From Deltaproteobacteria bacterium (GTDB lineage: Bacteria > Myxococcota_A > UBA9160): a stretch of 12,405 bases of DNA. The stretch spans positions 690 through 13,094 of the forward strand of contig DOUU01000053.1 in the NCBI GenBank assembly GCA_003520425.1, given 5' to 3'. The position numbers and the translations under genes are program-made. Below are positions 1 through 6,240 of the stretch, in pieces. Position 1 is the stretch's first letter, and every line of letters starts with the position of its first letter. The notes below the pieces were generated by a model that searched no databases, was not told where the DNA came from, and was given only the letters and a program-made list of their open reading frames with translations.

Positions 1-993
1 ATCGCGAAAACCTTCCCCGGGCCCTTGGAGCTTCGGCCGCACGCCCGCCTGGTCGGGCGAGAGCCAGGCGGCCTCGAGCGAAGGAACGTATCGCCGCACT
101 GCTTCCGCAAAGCGCTCGGCCTTGCGAGCATCCACCCGGTAGTCCTCCTTGTCGACGTACTCCGCATCCGGACCGAACCGAATCCGACCGCCGAGATCGA
201 GGGTCGCGTGGATTCCGAGTCCGGCGCCCGCAGGCACCGGGTAGACGAGCCGCTCGAAACGCAGGGGCGCGCCCGGGGCGAGGGCAAAGTAGTCGCCCTT
301 GCAGGGATGGATCCGCCAGCCGCGAGCGAGTGTGTCGATGCCGGCGAGCTGCGCCACGCGCTCGGCCCCGAGCCCCGCGGCGTTCACCACCCCATCGCAG
401 CGGAGCGTCTCGAGCTCGCCCCCGCGGCGTCTCACCCCGAGCTTGTAGCCGCCTCCCGCCGGCTCCACTCCCACGAGCTCCGCCTCAAGCGCGATGGTCG
501 CGCCGTGGGCCTCGGCCTCGGCGGCAAAGGAGAGCGCGAAGGCGTGCGCGTCCACAATCCCCGACGCTGGGGAATACAGGGCCGCCACGGCTCGGACGGC
601 CGGCTCTAGGCGCCGCACCGCGGCTCCGTCGACGAGCTCGAGCCCGGGTGCCCCGTTGCCCACTCCCTGGGCGGCCAAGCGCTCGAGGAAGGACACCTCG
701 CGCTCGTTTGTGGCGACGACGAGCTTGCCCGTGCGGCGGTGGGGAATCGCCTGGGCCGCACAGCGCTCGTAGAGGAGCTCACGGCCCGCCACGCAGAGTA
801 CGGCCTTATGCGAGCCTTTCGGGTAGTAGAGCCCGGCGTGGATGACCTGCGAGTTGCGGCTCGTGATCTCCCGTGCAATCCCGCCGTTGCGCTCCAGCAC
901 GACGACGAACCGTCCTGCGCGCGCGAGCGCCGCCGCTGCGGCAAGGCCCACCACTCCTGCTCCCACGACGACGATGGAGCACTCGCGCGCCAT
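1..993 (-). CDS. FAD-dependent oxidoreductase, L-2-hydroxyglutarate oxidase (LhgO/L2HGDH)-like, 3' end missing
   Basis: 331 codons are visible; the C-terminus lies beyond the left edge, probably by a few tens of residues. The N-terminus has a Rossmann FAD-binding strand with GxGxxG (G11-A-G13-V-V-G16), then an acidic strand end (VLER, 32-35). The segment N47-S-Q-V-I-H-A-G-L-Y-Y57 matches the NSxVIHxGxYY motif of the LhgO/L2HGDH branch of the DAO superfamily. Late segments YPVP, GLGIH, DLGG and RFGP also fit that branch. Known members oxidise L-2-hydroxyglutarate to 2-oxoglutarate and pass electrons to the membrane quinone pool. The substrate here is inferred from motifs only; another 2-hydroxyacid is possible. 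The ATG at 993 lies 3 bases after the antiporter stop codon, with no separate promoter, so this is the last visible gene of a three-gene operon. Confidence 0.85.
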   Translation of the reverse strand, partial: MARECSIVVVGAGVVGLAAAAALARAGRFVVVLERNGGIAREITSRNSQVIHAGLYYPKGSHKAVLCVAGRELLYERCAAQAIPHRRTGKLVVATNEREVSFLERLAAQGVGNGAPGLELVDGAAVRRLEPAVRAVAALYSPASGIVDAHAFALSFAAEAEAHGATIALEAELVGVEPAGGGYKLGVRRRGGELETLRCDGVVNAAGLGAERVAQLAGIDTLARGWRIHPCKGDYFALAPGAPLRFERLVYPVPAGAGLGIHATLDLGGRIRFGPDAEYVDKEDYRVDARKAERFAEAVRRYVPSLEAAWLSPDQAGVRPKLQGPGEGFRD

Positions 994-996
994 GGC

Positions 997-2199
997 TCAG
1001 CTCATCCGCAGGAGCTGCGTGAAGGCCCGCCCGCCTGTGGCCCCCCTCCTCAAGAGCAGGGCAAGCGCCGCGACGAGATAGATTCCGATGAAGATCTGCC
1101 GCACCCGCGTGCTGGGGAAGCACAGCTGCCCAAGAAACAGCACGGCAAGCAAGATGCCGTCCCTTCTTCCCATCCGCAGGTCCGCGACGAGGACCAGGGC
1201 GAGAAGGGACTGCGCGGAGGTGAGCCACAGCTCTTCCGTCTGACGCGCGTCGAGCGGGAGCCCGTGCCAGCTGGAGGAGGAGATGCAGTACGCGATGGGG
1301 ATCGCGCCCACGAGGAGCGTCCACTGGTTGACCTTCGACGAGAGGAGGGCCCCGAGGCCGACCGAGCCGCGACGCTTGAGCGCGAAGAGCAGAGCGATCA
1401 CGAACTCTGGAGACTCCGAAGCCACCGGCGCGAGCCACTGGACTAGCAGGAATTCATCGATGCCATGGTTTCGACCCACGTGCACAAGCCCGTCGGCGAA
1501 GGGTTCGGCGGAGATGTAGATCACGAACGCCGAGAAGGAGAACAGGACGAGAGCCCAGATCCGCCGCCCGAGGTCTCCGAACGCCTGATCGATCAGGGCC
1601 GCAGGCCCCACGAGCTCCACCTCGTGCGATTCGCTGCGCATGGCCCCGATCACATACGAGGAGAAGATCGCGAGCAGGATGGCCGCGTCGAGAAGCGTGA
1701 TGTGGCTGCCGACGGGAATGAAGAACGAGTAGATCGTCGCGACCAGCAGGAACCGCATCTCGAGGCGCTGCTTCGAATCGATCGTGAGGTAGTCCTTGCG
1801 GGTACGCCAGCACGCGAGGAGAGCGACGCTCGGCCAGCCAAGGCCGATCAGCAGGCGATTGGCGCCGGTCATGTTGGCCGCCGCGTACGGCGCATAGCTC
1901 GGGTCGACGCCGGCCTTCCATGCGAAGTGGAGATCGACGGCGTACTCGGGCAGGACGGAGGCCAGCGCGAGGACCAGGAGCGCGAGCGCCTGGGGCACGT
2001 CGCGCTCGGCGAGCTCCGTCGTCCAGGACAGGAGAAACGCCGCCCCGACGATCGCGAGGCCCGAGAGGGTGGCGCTGATCTCGGGCAGGAGGCCGAGCCC
2101 CTGAAAGTTGAATGCCACGATCCAGGGCAGGGGAAGCAGCGCGGCCATCAGGAACCAGAGAAAATCGAGCTTGCGAGGAGGCCGAGCGGATCGGGGCAT
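997..2199 (-). CDS. CaCA-superfamily sodium/calcium-type cation antiporter
   Basis: A 400-residue, strongly hydrophobic integral membrane protein with about ten predicted helices. It shows the internal duplication of the Ca2+/cation antiporter superfamily: an alpha-1 repeat around S81-V-L-P-E85 followed by a conserved AANMTGANRLL segment (107-117), and an alpha-2 repeat around S261-E-S-P-E265 followed by GALLSSKVNQW (283-293). The paired S-x-PE glutamates are the expected ion-binding residues. Two central stretches (about 131-148 and 188-212) look cytoplasmic. Family members exchange Na+ or H+ for Ca2+ across the inner membrane; the actual ions cannot be read from sequence. The ATG at 2199 shares a base with the TAA of the upstream kinase (TAATG) and has no separate Shine-Dalgarno, so translation is probably coupled. 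This start gives a short basic N-terminus followed directly by the first membrane helix. Confidence 0.85.
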   Translation of the reverse strand: MPRSARPPRKLDFLWFLMAALLPLPWIVAFNFQGLGLLPEISATLSGLAIVGAAFLLSWTTELAERDVPQALALLVLALASVLPEYAVDLHFAWKAGVDPSYAPYAAANMTGANRLLIGLGWPSVALLACWRTRKDYLTIDSKQRLEMRFLLVATIYSFFIPVGSHITLLDAAILLAIFSSYVIGAMRSESHEVELVGPAALIDQAFGDLGRRIWALVLFSFSAFVIYISAEPFADGLVHVGRNHGIDEFLLVQWLAPVASESPEFVIALLFALKRRGSVGLGALLSSKVNQWTLLVGAIPIAYCISSSSWHGLPLDARQTEELWLTSAQSLLALVLVADLRMGRRDGILLAVLFLGQLCFPSTRVRQIFIGIYLVAALALLLRRGATGGRAFTQLLRMS

Positions 2200-3134
2200 T
2201 AGAGCGCGTCGCCAAACTCGCGGCGATAGCGCTCGCTCAGGGTCGCCCGGTCGAGGTTCACGCTCTGTGGCCCCTGCACTGCGATATTGAGGGCGCCGAG
2301 CAGACTGCCGAGGCGGCCGCCCGTCTCCCAAGGGAGGCCGTGGAGCATTCCGTACAAGAGCCCCGCCCGGTAGGCGTCGCCGCAGCCGGTGGGATCCACC
2401 ACCTTCTCGGCGGCGACCGGGGAGATCTCGATGCGCGCGTCGCGCGTCCGAATGGTGGAGCCCTCCCCACCTCGGGTCACGACGACCGCGCCCACGCGCC
2501 TCGCCAGCTCTTCCTCGGACTCCCCCGCGCGCTCGCAGGTGAGGGCCCACTCATAGTCGTTTGCGACGTAGACGTCGGCTCCATCGATCAACTCGACGAG
2601 TTCGCTGCGCTCGAAGACCGGAAGCTGGTGGCTCGGGTCGATCATGGTCCGAACGCGCCGCTCTTTGAGCGCGCGCGCATGCTCGAGCATGGCTCGCTTC
2701 GCGTTCGAGGACACGACCGCGACGGAGACCGGCTCCTTCACGTCCTCGACGCGCGCCTCGTGGGCGCGGTCCATAGCGCCCGCGTGGAACGCGATGATTT
2801 GGTTGTCGTCGAGATCGGTGGTGATGAAGCATTGCGCGGTGAACTCGTCTGCGACGAGCCGGATGCCGTCGCGTCGGATTTCGTGGCGATCCAGCCATTC
2901 CGCGTACGCCGCGAAGTCACTTCCCGCAGTCGCGAGTATCAGCGGATCGCAGCCCAACAGACGCAGGTGGTAGGCGATGTTGCCTGCGGTCCCTCCCCAG
3001 CTCTTGCGCAGCGTCGGTACGTGGAAGGCCACGTTCAGGATGTGGATCCGGTCGGGCAGGATGTGGTGCTTGAAGCGGTCGGGGAAGACCATGATGTGAT
3101 CGATCGCGAGCGAGCCGGACACGAGGACGGTCAT
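2199..3134 (-). CDS. PfkB-family carbohydrate/nucleoside kinase, adenosine kinase-like
   Basis: A 311-residue ribokinase-fold kinase of typical PfkB length. The first PfkB signature lies at 47-53 (GGTAGNI). The second is DPTGCGDAYRAG (247-258), where D253 is the expected catalytic base and the glycines form the anion hole. The N-terminus (SGSLAIDHIMVFPDRF, 6-21) and TTDLDDNQI (105-113) resemble a bacterial clade annotated as adenosine kinase or ribokinase. The reaction is ATP-dependent phosphorylation of a sugar or nucleoside hydroxyl in the cytoplasm; adenosine is the best guess but unproven. The frame stays open far upstream through metF antisense. ATG 3134 is chosen because GGAGG sits 5 bases before it and the PfkB fold begins immediately. 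It is the first gene of a minus-strand operon, divergent from metF. Confidence 0.88.
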   Translation of the reverse strand: MTVLVSGSLAIDHIMVFPDRFKHHILPDRIHILNVAFHVPTLRKSWGGTAGNIAYHLRLLGCDPLILATAGSDFAAYAEWLDRHEIRRDGIRLVADEFTAQCFITTDLDDNQIIAFHAGAMDRAHEARVEDVKEPVSVAVVSSNAKRAMLEHARALKERRVRTMIDPSHQLPVFERSELVELIDGADVYVANDYEWALTCERAGESEEELARRVGAVVVTRGGEGSTIRTRDARIEISPVAAEKVVDPTGCGDAYRAGLLYGMLHGLPWETGGRLGSLLGALNIAVQGPQSVNLDRATLSERYRREFGDAL

Positions 3135-3139
3135 GCGGG

Positions 3140-3144
3140 CCTCC
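3140..3144 (-). promoter_or_regulatory. Shine-Dalgarno of the PfkB kinase
   Basis: On the minus strand GGAGG lies 5 bases before the ATG at 3134. It fixes the start despite the long open frame upstream. It contrasts with metF on the other side of the same 63-bp gap, which has no such site. Confidence 0.7.
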
Positions 3145-3185
3145 GGACGGCGCAGTCTCGCGGCGCTGGCGGGCACGGTCAATGG

Positions 3186-3191
3186 TAGACT
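3186..3191 (+). promoter_or_regulatory. Candidate -10 element of metF, leaderless geometry
   Basis: TAGACT (4 of 6 matches to TATAAT) ends 6 bases before the metF ATG at 3198, so transcription would begin at or next to the A of the start codon. There is no Shine-Dalgarno upstream, and no good -35 at 16-18 bp spacing. The call rests on spacing and on similar arrangements at three other genes in the window. Confidence 0.45.
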
Positions 3192-3197
3192 CGATGG

Positions 3198-4064
3198 ATG
3201 CGCATTGCGGAAGCCTTCGGCCGGGGCCGCCCTGTGGTGTCCTTCGAGTTCTTCCCGCCGAAGACCGAGGCGGGTTTCCGCTCGCTCTACCGCACCATCG
3301 GAGAACTCAAGCACCTCGACCCGGGCTTCGTGTCGGTGACCTGGGGGGCCGGAGGCTCGACGCGGCGAGCCACGGTGGAGCTCGTGGCCCGCATCCAGCA
3401 GGAGATCGGCATCACGGCGATGGCCCATCTGACCTGTGTCGGCTCGACGCCGCAGGAGCTCGGCGAGATTCTCGACCGGCTCGAAGGCGCAGGGATCGAG
3501 AACCTGCTCGCTCTGGGAGGCGACCCCCCGCGCGATCAGCCCGGCTACCGGCCCACGCCGGGCGGGTTCACCTACGCCTGCGAGCTCGTGAGCTTCGCCC
3601 ACACGCGCTGGAACTTCTGCGTGGGCGGCGCGTGCTATCCCGAAACGCATCCGCGCGCCCCGAGCGCCGAGGCCGACCTGGCGCATCTCGTCCGAAAGGT
3701 CAGAGCGGGGGTGGACTTCCTCATCACCCAGCTCTTCTTCGACAACGCCGACTACTTCACCTTCGTCGCTCGGGCGCGCGCCGCCGGAATCACCGTTCCG
3801 ATCGTCCCGGGAATCATGCCTGTGGTCAGCCGACAGAACATCGTCCGGATCACCGCCCTCTCGGGCGCGCGCATCCCGCCCGAACTGGCGGCGAGACTCG
3901 AGCTCGCAGAGGATGATCCGGTCCGGACGCTCGAGGTCGGCGTGGCCTGGGCCACTGCGCAGTGTCGCGAGCTCCTGGACCGCGACGCACCCGGCCTCCA
4001 CTTCTATACGCTGAACCAGTCGCCTGCGACCCGGCGCATCCACGCGAGCCTGTTCGGGGAATGA
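3198..4064 (+). CDS. metF: 5,10-methylenetetrahydrofolate reductase MetF
   Basis: A 288-residue single-domain bacterial MTHFR, close to the usual length. It reduces 5,10-methylene-THF to 5-methyl-THF with NAD(P)H through bound FAD, supplying methyl groups for methionine synthesis. SFEFFPPK (15-22) carries the catalytic glutamate E17 (E28 in E. coli). AHLTC (76-80) and ITQLFFD (176-182) are typical barrel-strand motifs. D109 corresponds to the FAD-contacting D120 of E. coli. One oddity: the usual ALRGD is ALGGD here, so the position of E. coli R118 is G107. Out-of-frame ATGs lie 4 and about 16 bases upstream; the ATG at 3198 matches the family N-terminus. Its stop overlaps the purN start (ATGA), so the two form a folate one-carbon operon. 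Confidence 0.96.
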   Translation: MRIAEAFGRGRPVVSFEFFPPKTEAGFRSLYRTIGELKHLDPGFVSVTWGAGGSTRRATVELVARIQQEIGITAMAHLTCVGSTPQELGEILDRLEGAGIENLLALGGDPPRDQPGYRPTPGGFTYACELVSFAHTRWNFCVGGACYPETHPRAPSAEADLAHLVRKVRAGVDFLITQLFFDNADYFTFVARARAAGITVPIVPGIMPVVSRQNIVRITALSGARIPPELAARLELAEDDPVRTLEVGVAWATAQCRELLDRDAPGLHFYTLNQSPATRRIHASLFGE

Positions 4065-4729
4065 CGGGGACCGGCGAGAGCGCGGGCTGCGCACCCGTGC
4101 GCATCGCGGTGTTGCTCTCGGGCGAGGGCACCAGCCTCGAAAATCTGTGCGAGCGCATCGACGAGGGATCCGTTCCTGCCCGCGTGGTCGCCGTGCTTTC
4201 GTCCAAACCCGAGGCCGGCGGGCTCGCCCGCGCCCGCCGGCGAGGCATCCCGGCGCTCGTGGTCGCGCGCAAAGCATTCGGCGACGTGCGCTCGTTCAAC
4301 GACGCGGTCCACGCAGAGCTTTCGCGTTTCGAGATCGACCTCGTGGCGTGTCTCGGCTTCCTCTCTCCCCTGGAGCTGCGCGGGCGCTTCGAGGGGCGTG
4401 CGATCAACACCCACCCCGCGCTCATCCCCGCCTTCTGCGGCAAGGGCTTCTACGGCCACCGGGTGCACGAGGCCGTGATCGCTTCGGGCGCCAAGGTCTC
4501 CGGCGCGACCGTCCACTTCGTCGACGAGGAGTACGACCACGGTCCCATCATCTTGCAGGAGACCGTACCGGTGCTCGACGACGACACACCCGAGACGCTC
4601 GCAAAGCGGGTCCAAGCGGTCGAACGTCGGCTCGTCCCCGAGGCGATCCGGCTGTTCGCGGCCGGACGCCTCGTGATTGAAGGGCGGCGGGTACGAATCA
4701 GACCCGAGCGCGCGGCTTCTGTTCGATGA
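4061..4729 (+). CDS. purN: Phosphoribosylglycinamide formyltransferase PurN (GART)
   Basis: 222 residues, typical PurN length. It transfers the formyl group of 10-formyl-THF to glycinamide ribonucleotide in step 3 of purine synthesis. All three catalytic residues are present: N116 and H118 in INTHPALIP, and D159 in EEYDHGPII (N106, H108 and D144 in E. coli). The loop that binds the GAR phosphate is altered: GEGTS (21-25) replaces GNGSN. The lid region reads [13 protein letters not shown] (127-139), resembling PurN of planctomycetes and some deltaproteobacteria more than E. coli. The start overlaps the metF stop as ATGA, implying coupled translation. The 3' end overlaps convergent gloA by 32 bases, so the C-terminal tail (from about residue 212) is encoded opposite the end of GloA. 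Confidence 0.95.
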   Translation: MTGTGESAGCAPVRIAVLLSGEGTSLENLCERIDEGSVPARVVAVLSSKPEAGGLARARRRGIPALVVARKAFGDVRSFNDAVHAELSRFEIDLVACLGFLSPLELRGRFEGRAINTHPALIPAFCGKGFYGHRVHEAVIASGAKVSGATVHFVDEEYDHGPIILQETVPVLDDDTPETLAKRVQAVERRLVPEAIRLFAAGRLVIEGRRVRIRPERAASVR

Positions 4730-5096
4730 GTTCGATCCGGTAGCCGTTCGGATCTTCGAGAAATGCGATCACCGTGCTGCCGTGCTTCATCGGGCCTGGC
4801 TCTCGCACAATCCGCGCACCGGCCTGTCGCAGCCGCTCGCACGTCGCACGGATGTCCGGTACACCGATGGCGACGTGACCGAAGGCGTCGCCCAAGACGT
4901 AGTCCGACTTGCCCCAGTTGTAGGTCAGCTCGATCACCGCGCCCTCCGACTCGTCGCCATAACCGACGAAGGCGAGTGTGAACTTGCCCTCGGGGTAATC
5001 GCTGCGGCGGAGGAGCTTCATGCCGAGGACGTCGCAGTAAAAGTGGAGCGACTCGTCGAGGTCTTTCACGCGGAGCATGGTGTGGAGCAGGCGCAT
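4698..5096 (-). CDS. gloA: Glyoxalase I (lactoylglutathione lyase) GloA
   Basis: 132 residues with strong resemblance to E. coli GloA from residue 1 ([10 protein letters not shown]). It isomerises the methylglyoxal-glutathione hemithioacetal to S-lactoylglutathione in the cytoplasm. The four metal ligands fall at exactly the E. coli positions: H5, E56, H74 and E122. VGYG (44-47), IELTYNWG (55-62) and [10 protein letters not shown] (110-119) are also conserved. The length and lack of insertions indicate the Ni/Co-dependent bacterial class. An in-frame ATG at 5105 would add three residues but overlaps the candidate -10, so ATG 5096 is preferred. The gene is monocistronic and diverges from the ABM-domain monooxygenase over a 46-bp gap. 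It implies that the host makes glutathione or a similar thiol. Confidence 0.97.
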   Translation of the reverse strand: MRLLHTMLRVKDLDESLHFYCDVLGMKLLRRSDYPEGKFTLAFVGYGDESEGAVIELTYNWGKSDYVLGDAFGHVAIGVPDIRATCERLRQAGARIVREPGPMKHGSTVIAFLEDPNGYRIELIEQKPRARV

Positions 5097-5103
5097 GGCG
5101 AAC

Positions 5104-5109
5104 ATTCTA
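5104..5109 (-). promoter_or_regulatory. Candidate -10 element of gloA, leaderless geometry
   Basis: On the minus strand TAGAAT (5 of 6 matches to TATAAT) ends 7 bases before the gloA ATG at 5096. A transcript would start within a base or two of the start codon. No Shine-Dalgarno is present. The expected -35 zone falls inside the 11-bp tandem repeat at 5112-5133. Confidence 0.5.
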
Positions 5110-5111
5110 GC

Positions 5112-5133
5112 CGCACAAGGAACGCACAAGGAA
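5112..5133. repeat. Perfect 11-bp tandem repeat (2 x CGCACAAGGAA) in the gloA/monooxygenase divergent promoter
   Basis: Copy 1 spans 5112-5122 and copy 2 spans 5123-5133, identical and without a spacer; a degenerate AGGAAG continues after copy 2. An 11-bp period places the copies on nearly the same face of the helix. The array covers the expected -35 region of gloA, and its right end supplies purines for the monooxygenase Shine-Dalgarno. It could be an operator or simply a slipped-strand duplication. Confidence 0.6.
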
Positions 5134-5137
5134 AGGA
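5133..5137 (+). promoter_or_regulatory. Shine-Dalgarno of the ABM-domain monooxygenase
   Basis: AAGGA lies 5 bases before the ATG at 5143 in a purine-rich run that continues from the tandem repeat. It supports this start over in-frame alternatives further upstream. Confidence 0.6.
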
Positions 5138-5142
5138 AGAAG

Positions 5143-5457
5143 ATGGCGCTGTTCATCGCGATGAATCAGTTCGAGGTCAACCCCGAGCGTGCGGGTGAGT
5201 TCGAGGAGCACTGGCGGCGGCGCAGGTCGTATCTGGATGAGGTGCCGGGCTTCCGGAGCTTCGCCCTGCTGCGGGGCGACGAGCCGGGTCTTTACATCTC
5301 GCACTCGACCTGGGAGAGCCGCGCGGCGTTCGAGGCATGGACGCGCTCGGAGGCGTTTCGCAAGGCGCACAGCCAGGCGCGAACGCCCGAGGGCGTGCTC
5401 GTGGGACATCCGCGCCTGAGGCTGTTCGAAGCCGTTTTGGAGCAGTCATCGGCCTGA
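5143..5457 (+). CDS. ABM-domain haem-degrading monooxygenase, IsdG/HmoB-like
   Basis: 104 residues, one antibiotic-biosynthesis-monooxygenase (dimeric ferredoxin-like) domain, which is the usual length. The IsdG-type catalytic residues appear conserved: N8 in FIAMNQF, W66 in EAWTRSEAF and H76 in RKAHSQA, within two positions of N7, W67 and H77 of S. aureus Isd[16 protein letters not shown] (31-45) and [14 protein letters not shown] (53-66) are typical of this branch. Such enzymes form dimers, bind haem and cleave it to release iron. Haem as the substrate is inferred from the triad; other ABM proteins act on quinones or polyketides. It diverges from gloA. imuA begins 34 bases downstream on the same strand, so read-through into imuA is plausible. 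Confidence 0.88.
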   Translation: MALFIAMNQFEVNPERAGEFEEHWRRRRSYLDEVPGFRSFALLRGDEPGLYISHSTWESRAAFEAWTRSEAFRKAHSQARTPEGVLVGHPRLRLFEAVLEQSSA

Positions 5458-5491
5458 TTGACCGGAGGCGAAAATAAGGCGAAGATCAGGC

Positions 5492-6208
5492 ATGCCCCCG
5501 CTCCGTCCGGCCTTCTCCACCTCCGTGGACTCTTCCCGCCTCGAGCGCCTGCTGCGCGACCTCGGACCCCAGATTCGGCGCGGGGCTCCTCCAGCGCTTC
5601 CACCCCCGCGCTGCCCGACGGGCATCGCCGCGATCGATGGGCTCCTCGGGGGAGGCTTCCCGTGCGGACATCTCAGCGAGGTCGTCGGGGCTGCCTCCTC
5701 GGGCCGAACTGCACTGGCGCTCGGCCTTCTCGCCGAGGCCACGCGCGCCGGGGAGATCGCGGCCGTGGTCGACGCCGCCGACGCCTTCGACGCGGCTTCG
5801 GCCGTTGCCGCAGGCGCCGCCCTCGAGCGCGTGCTGTGGGTGCGTGCGCCCCACGTCCGTGCAGCCCTGCGCAGTGTGGAGCGTTTGCTCGAAGCCCGCG
5901 GCTTCCCCTTGATCCTGGTCGATCTCGTCGGCTGCGAGATCCGCGACGCGTGCAATCCCACGGCCTGGTCTCGCCTTGCGCGGGCTGCGGCGGGTGCGCA
6001 GGCGGCCCTCGTTCTGCTCGCCGGTCGACGCCTCGCCGGCACCTCGGCCGAGCTCGCACTCAAGATGCAGCCCTCTCGTGCCTGCTTCGTCGGCACGCCG
6101 GCGCTGCTCGAAGAGCTGGAGGTGCGGGCCGTGCTCGCGCGCACGCGCTCCGGCGCCGCGGGGCGCGCCGCTTCGGTTCGCCTGCACGTTCTCGGCTCGG
6201 CGGCATGA
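5492..6208 (+). CDS. imuA: ImuA, RecA-like accessory protein of the mutasome
   Basis: 238 residues, a RecA-core-like protein of ImuA size placed directly upstream of imuB. In ImuA-ImuB-DnaE2 systems it supports error-prone translesion synthesis after DNA damage. CPTGIAAIDGLLGGGFPCG (41-59) matches the start of the RecA core. The P-loop is G66-A-A-S-S-G-R72-T73, with arginine in place of the Walker A lysine. VVDAADAFD (92-100) aligns with RecA IDAEHALD, putting alanine (A96) at the catalytic glutamate. LILVDL (140-145) is the Walker B strand. It therefore looks RecA-shaped but impaired for ATP hydrolysis. The start ATG has only a weak AGG upstream; an in-frame stop at 5459 bounds the N-terminus. 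The imuB start is 32 bases downstream. No recognisable LexA box was found upstream. Confidence 0.85.
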   Translation: MPPLRPAFSTSVDSSRLERLLRDLGPQIRRGAPPALPPPRCPTGIAAIDGLLGGGFPCGHLSEVVGAASSGRTALALGLLAEATRAGEIAAVVDAADAFDAASAVAAGAALERVLWVRAPHVRAALRSVERLLEARGFPLILVDLVGCEIRDACNPTAWSRLARAAAGAQAALVLLAGRRLAGTSAELALKMQPSRACFVGTPALLEELEVRAVLARTRSGAAGRAASVRLHVLGSAA

Positions 6209-6229
6209 GCGCAGCGTAAAGAGCAGGAC

Positions 6230-6234
6230 GAGGG
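6230..6234 (+). promoter_or_regulatory. Shine-Dalgarno of imuB
   Basis: GAGGG lies 6 bases before the GTG at 6241. It supports the GTG start, which also places the family N-terminus (MRIACLL) at residue 1. Confidence 0.65.
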
Positions 6235-6240
6235 ATTGCG

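Noticed and set aside
2199..4277. Very long minus-strand open frame continuing upstream of the PfkB kinase through metF antisense
   Set aside because: Only the part from ATG 3134 has kinase motifs and a Shine-Dalgarno. The extension lies opposite metF and is low-complexity Arg/Ala/Glu-rich, as expected of a GC-rich shadow frame.
5458..5486. TTGACC and GAAGAT 17 bp apart before imuA as a promoter
   Set aside because: The -10 matches only 3 of 6 and abuts the start; with the monooxygenase 34 bases upstream on the same strand, cotranscription is equally likely. Too weak to list.
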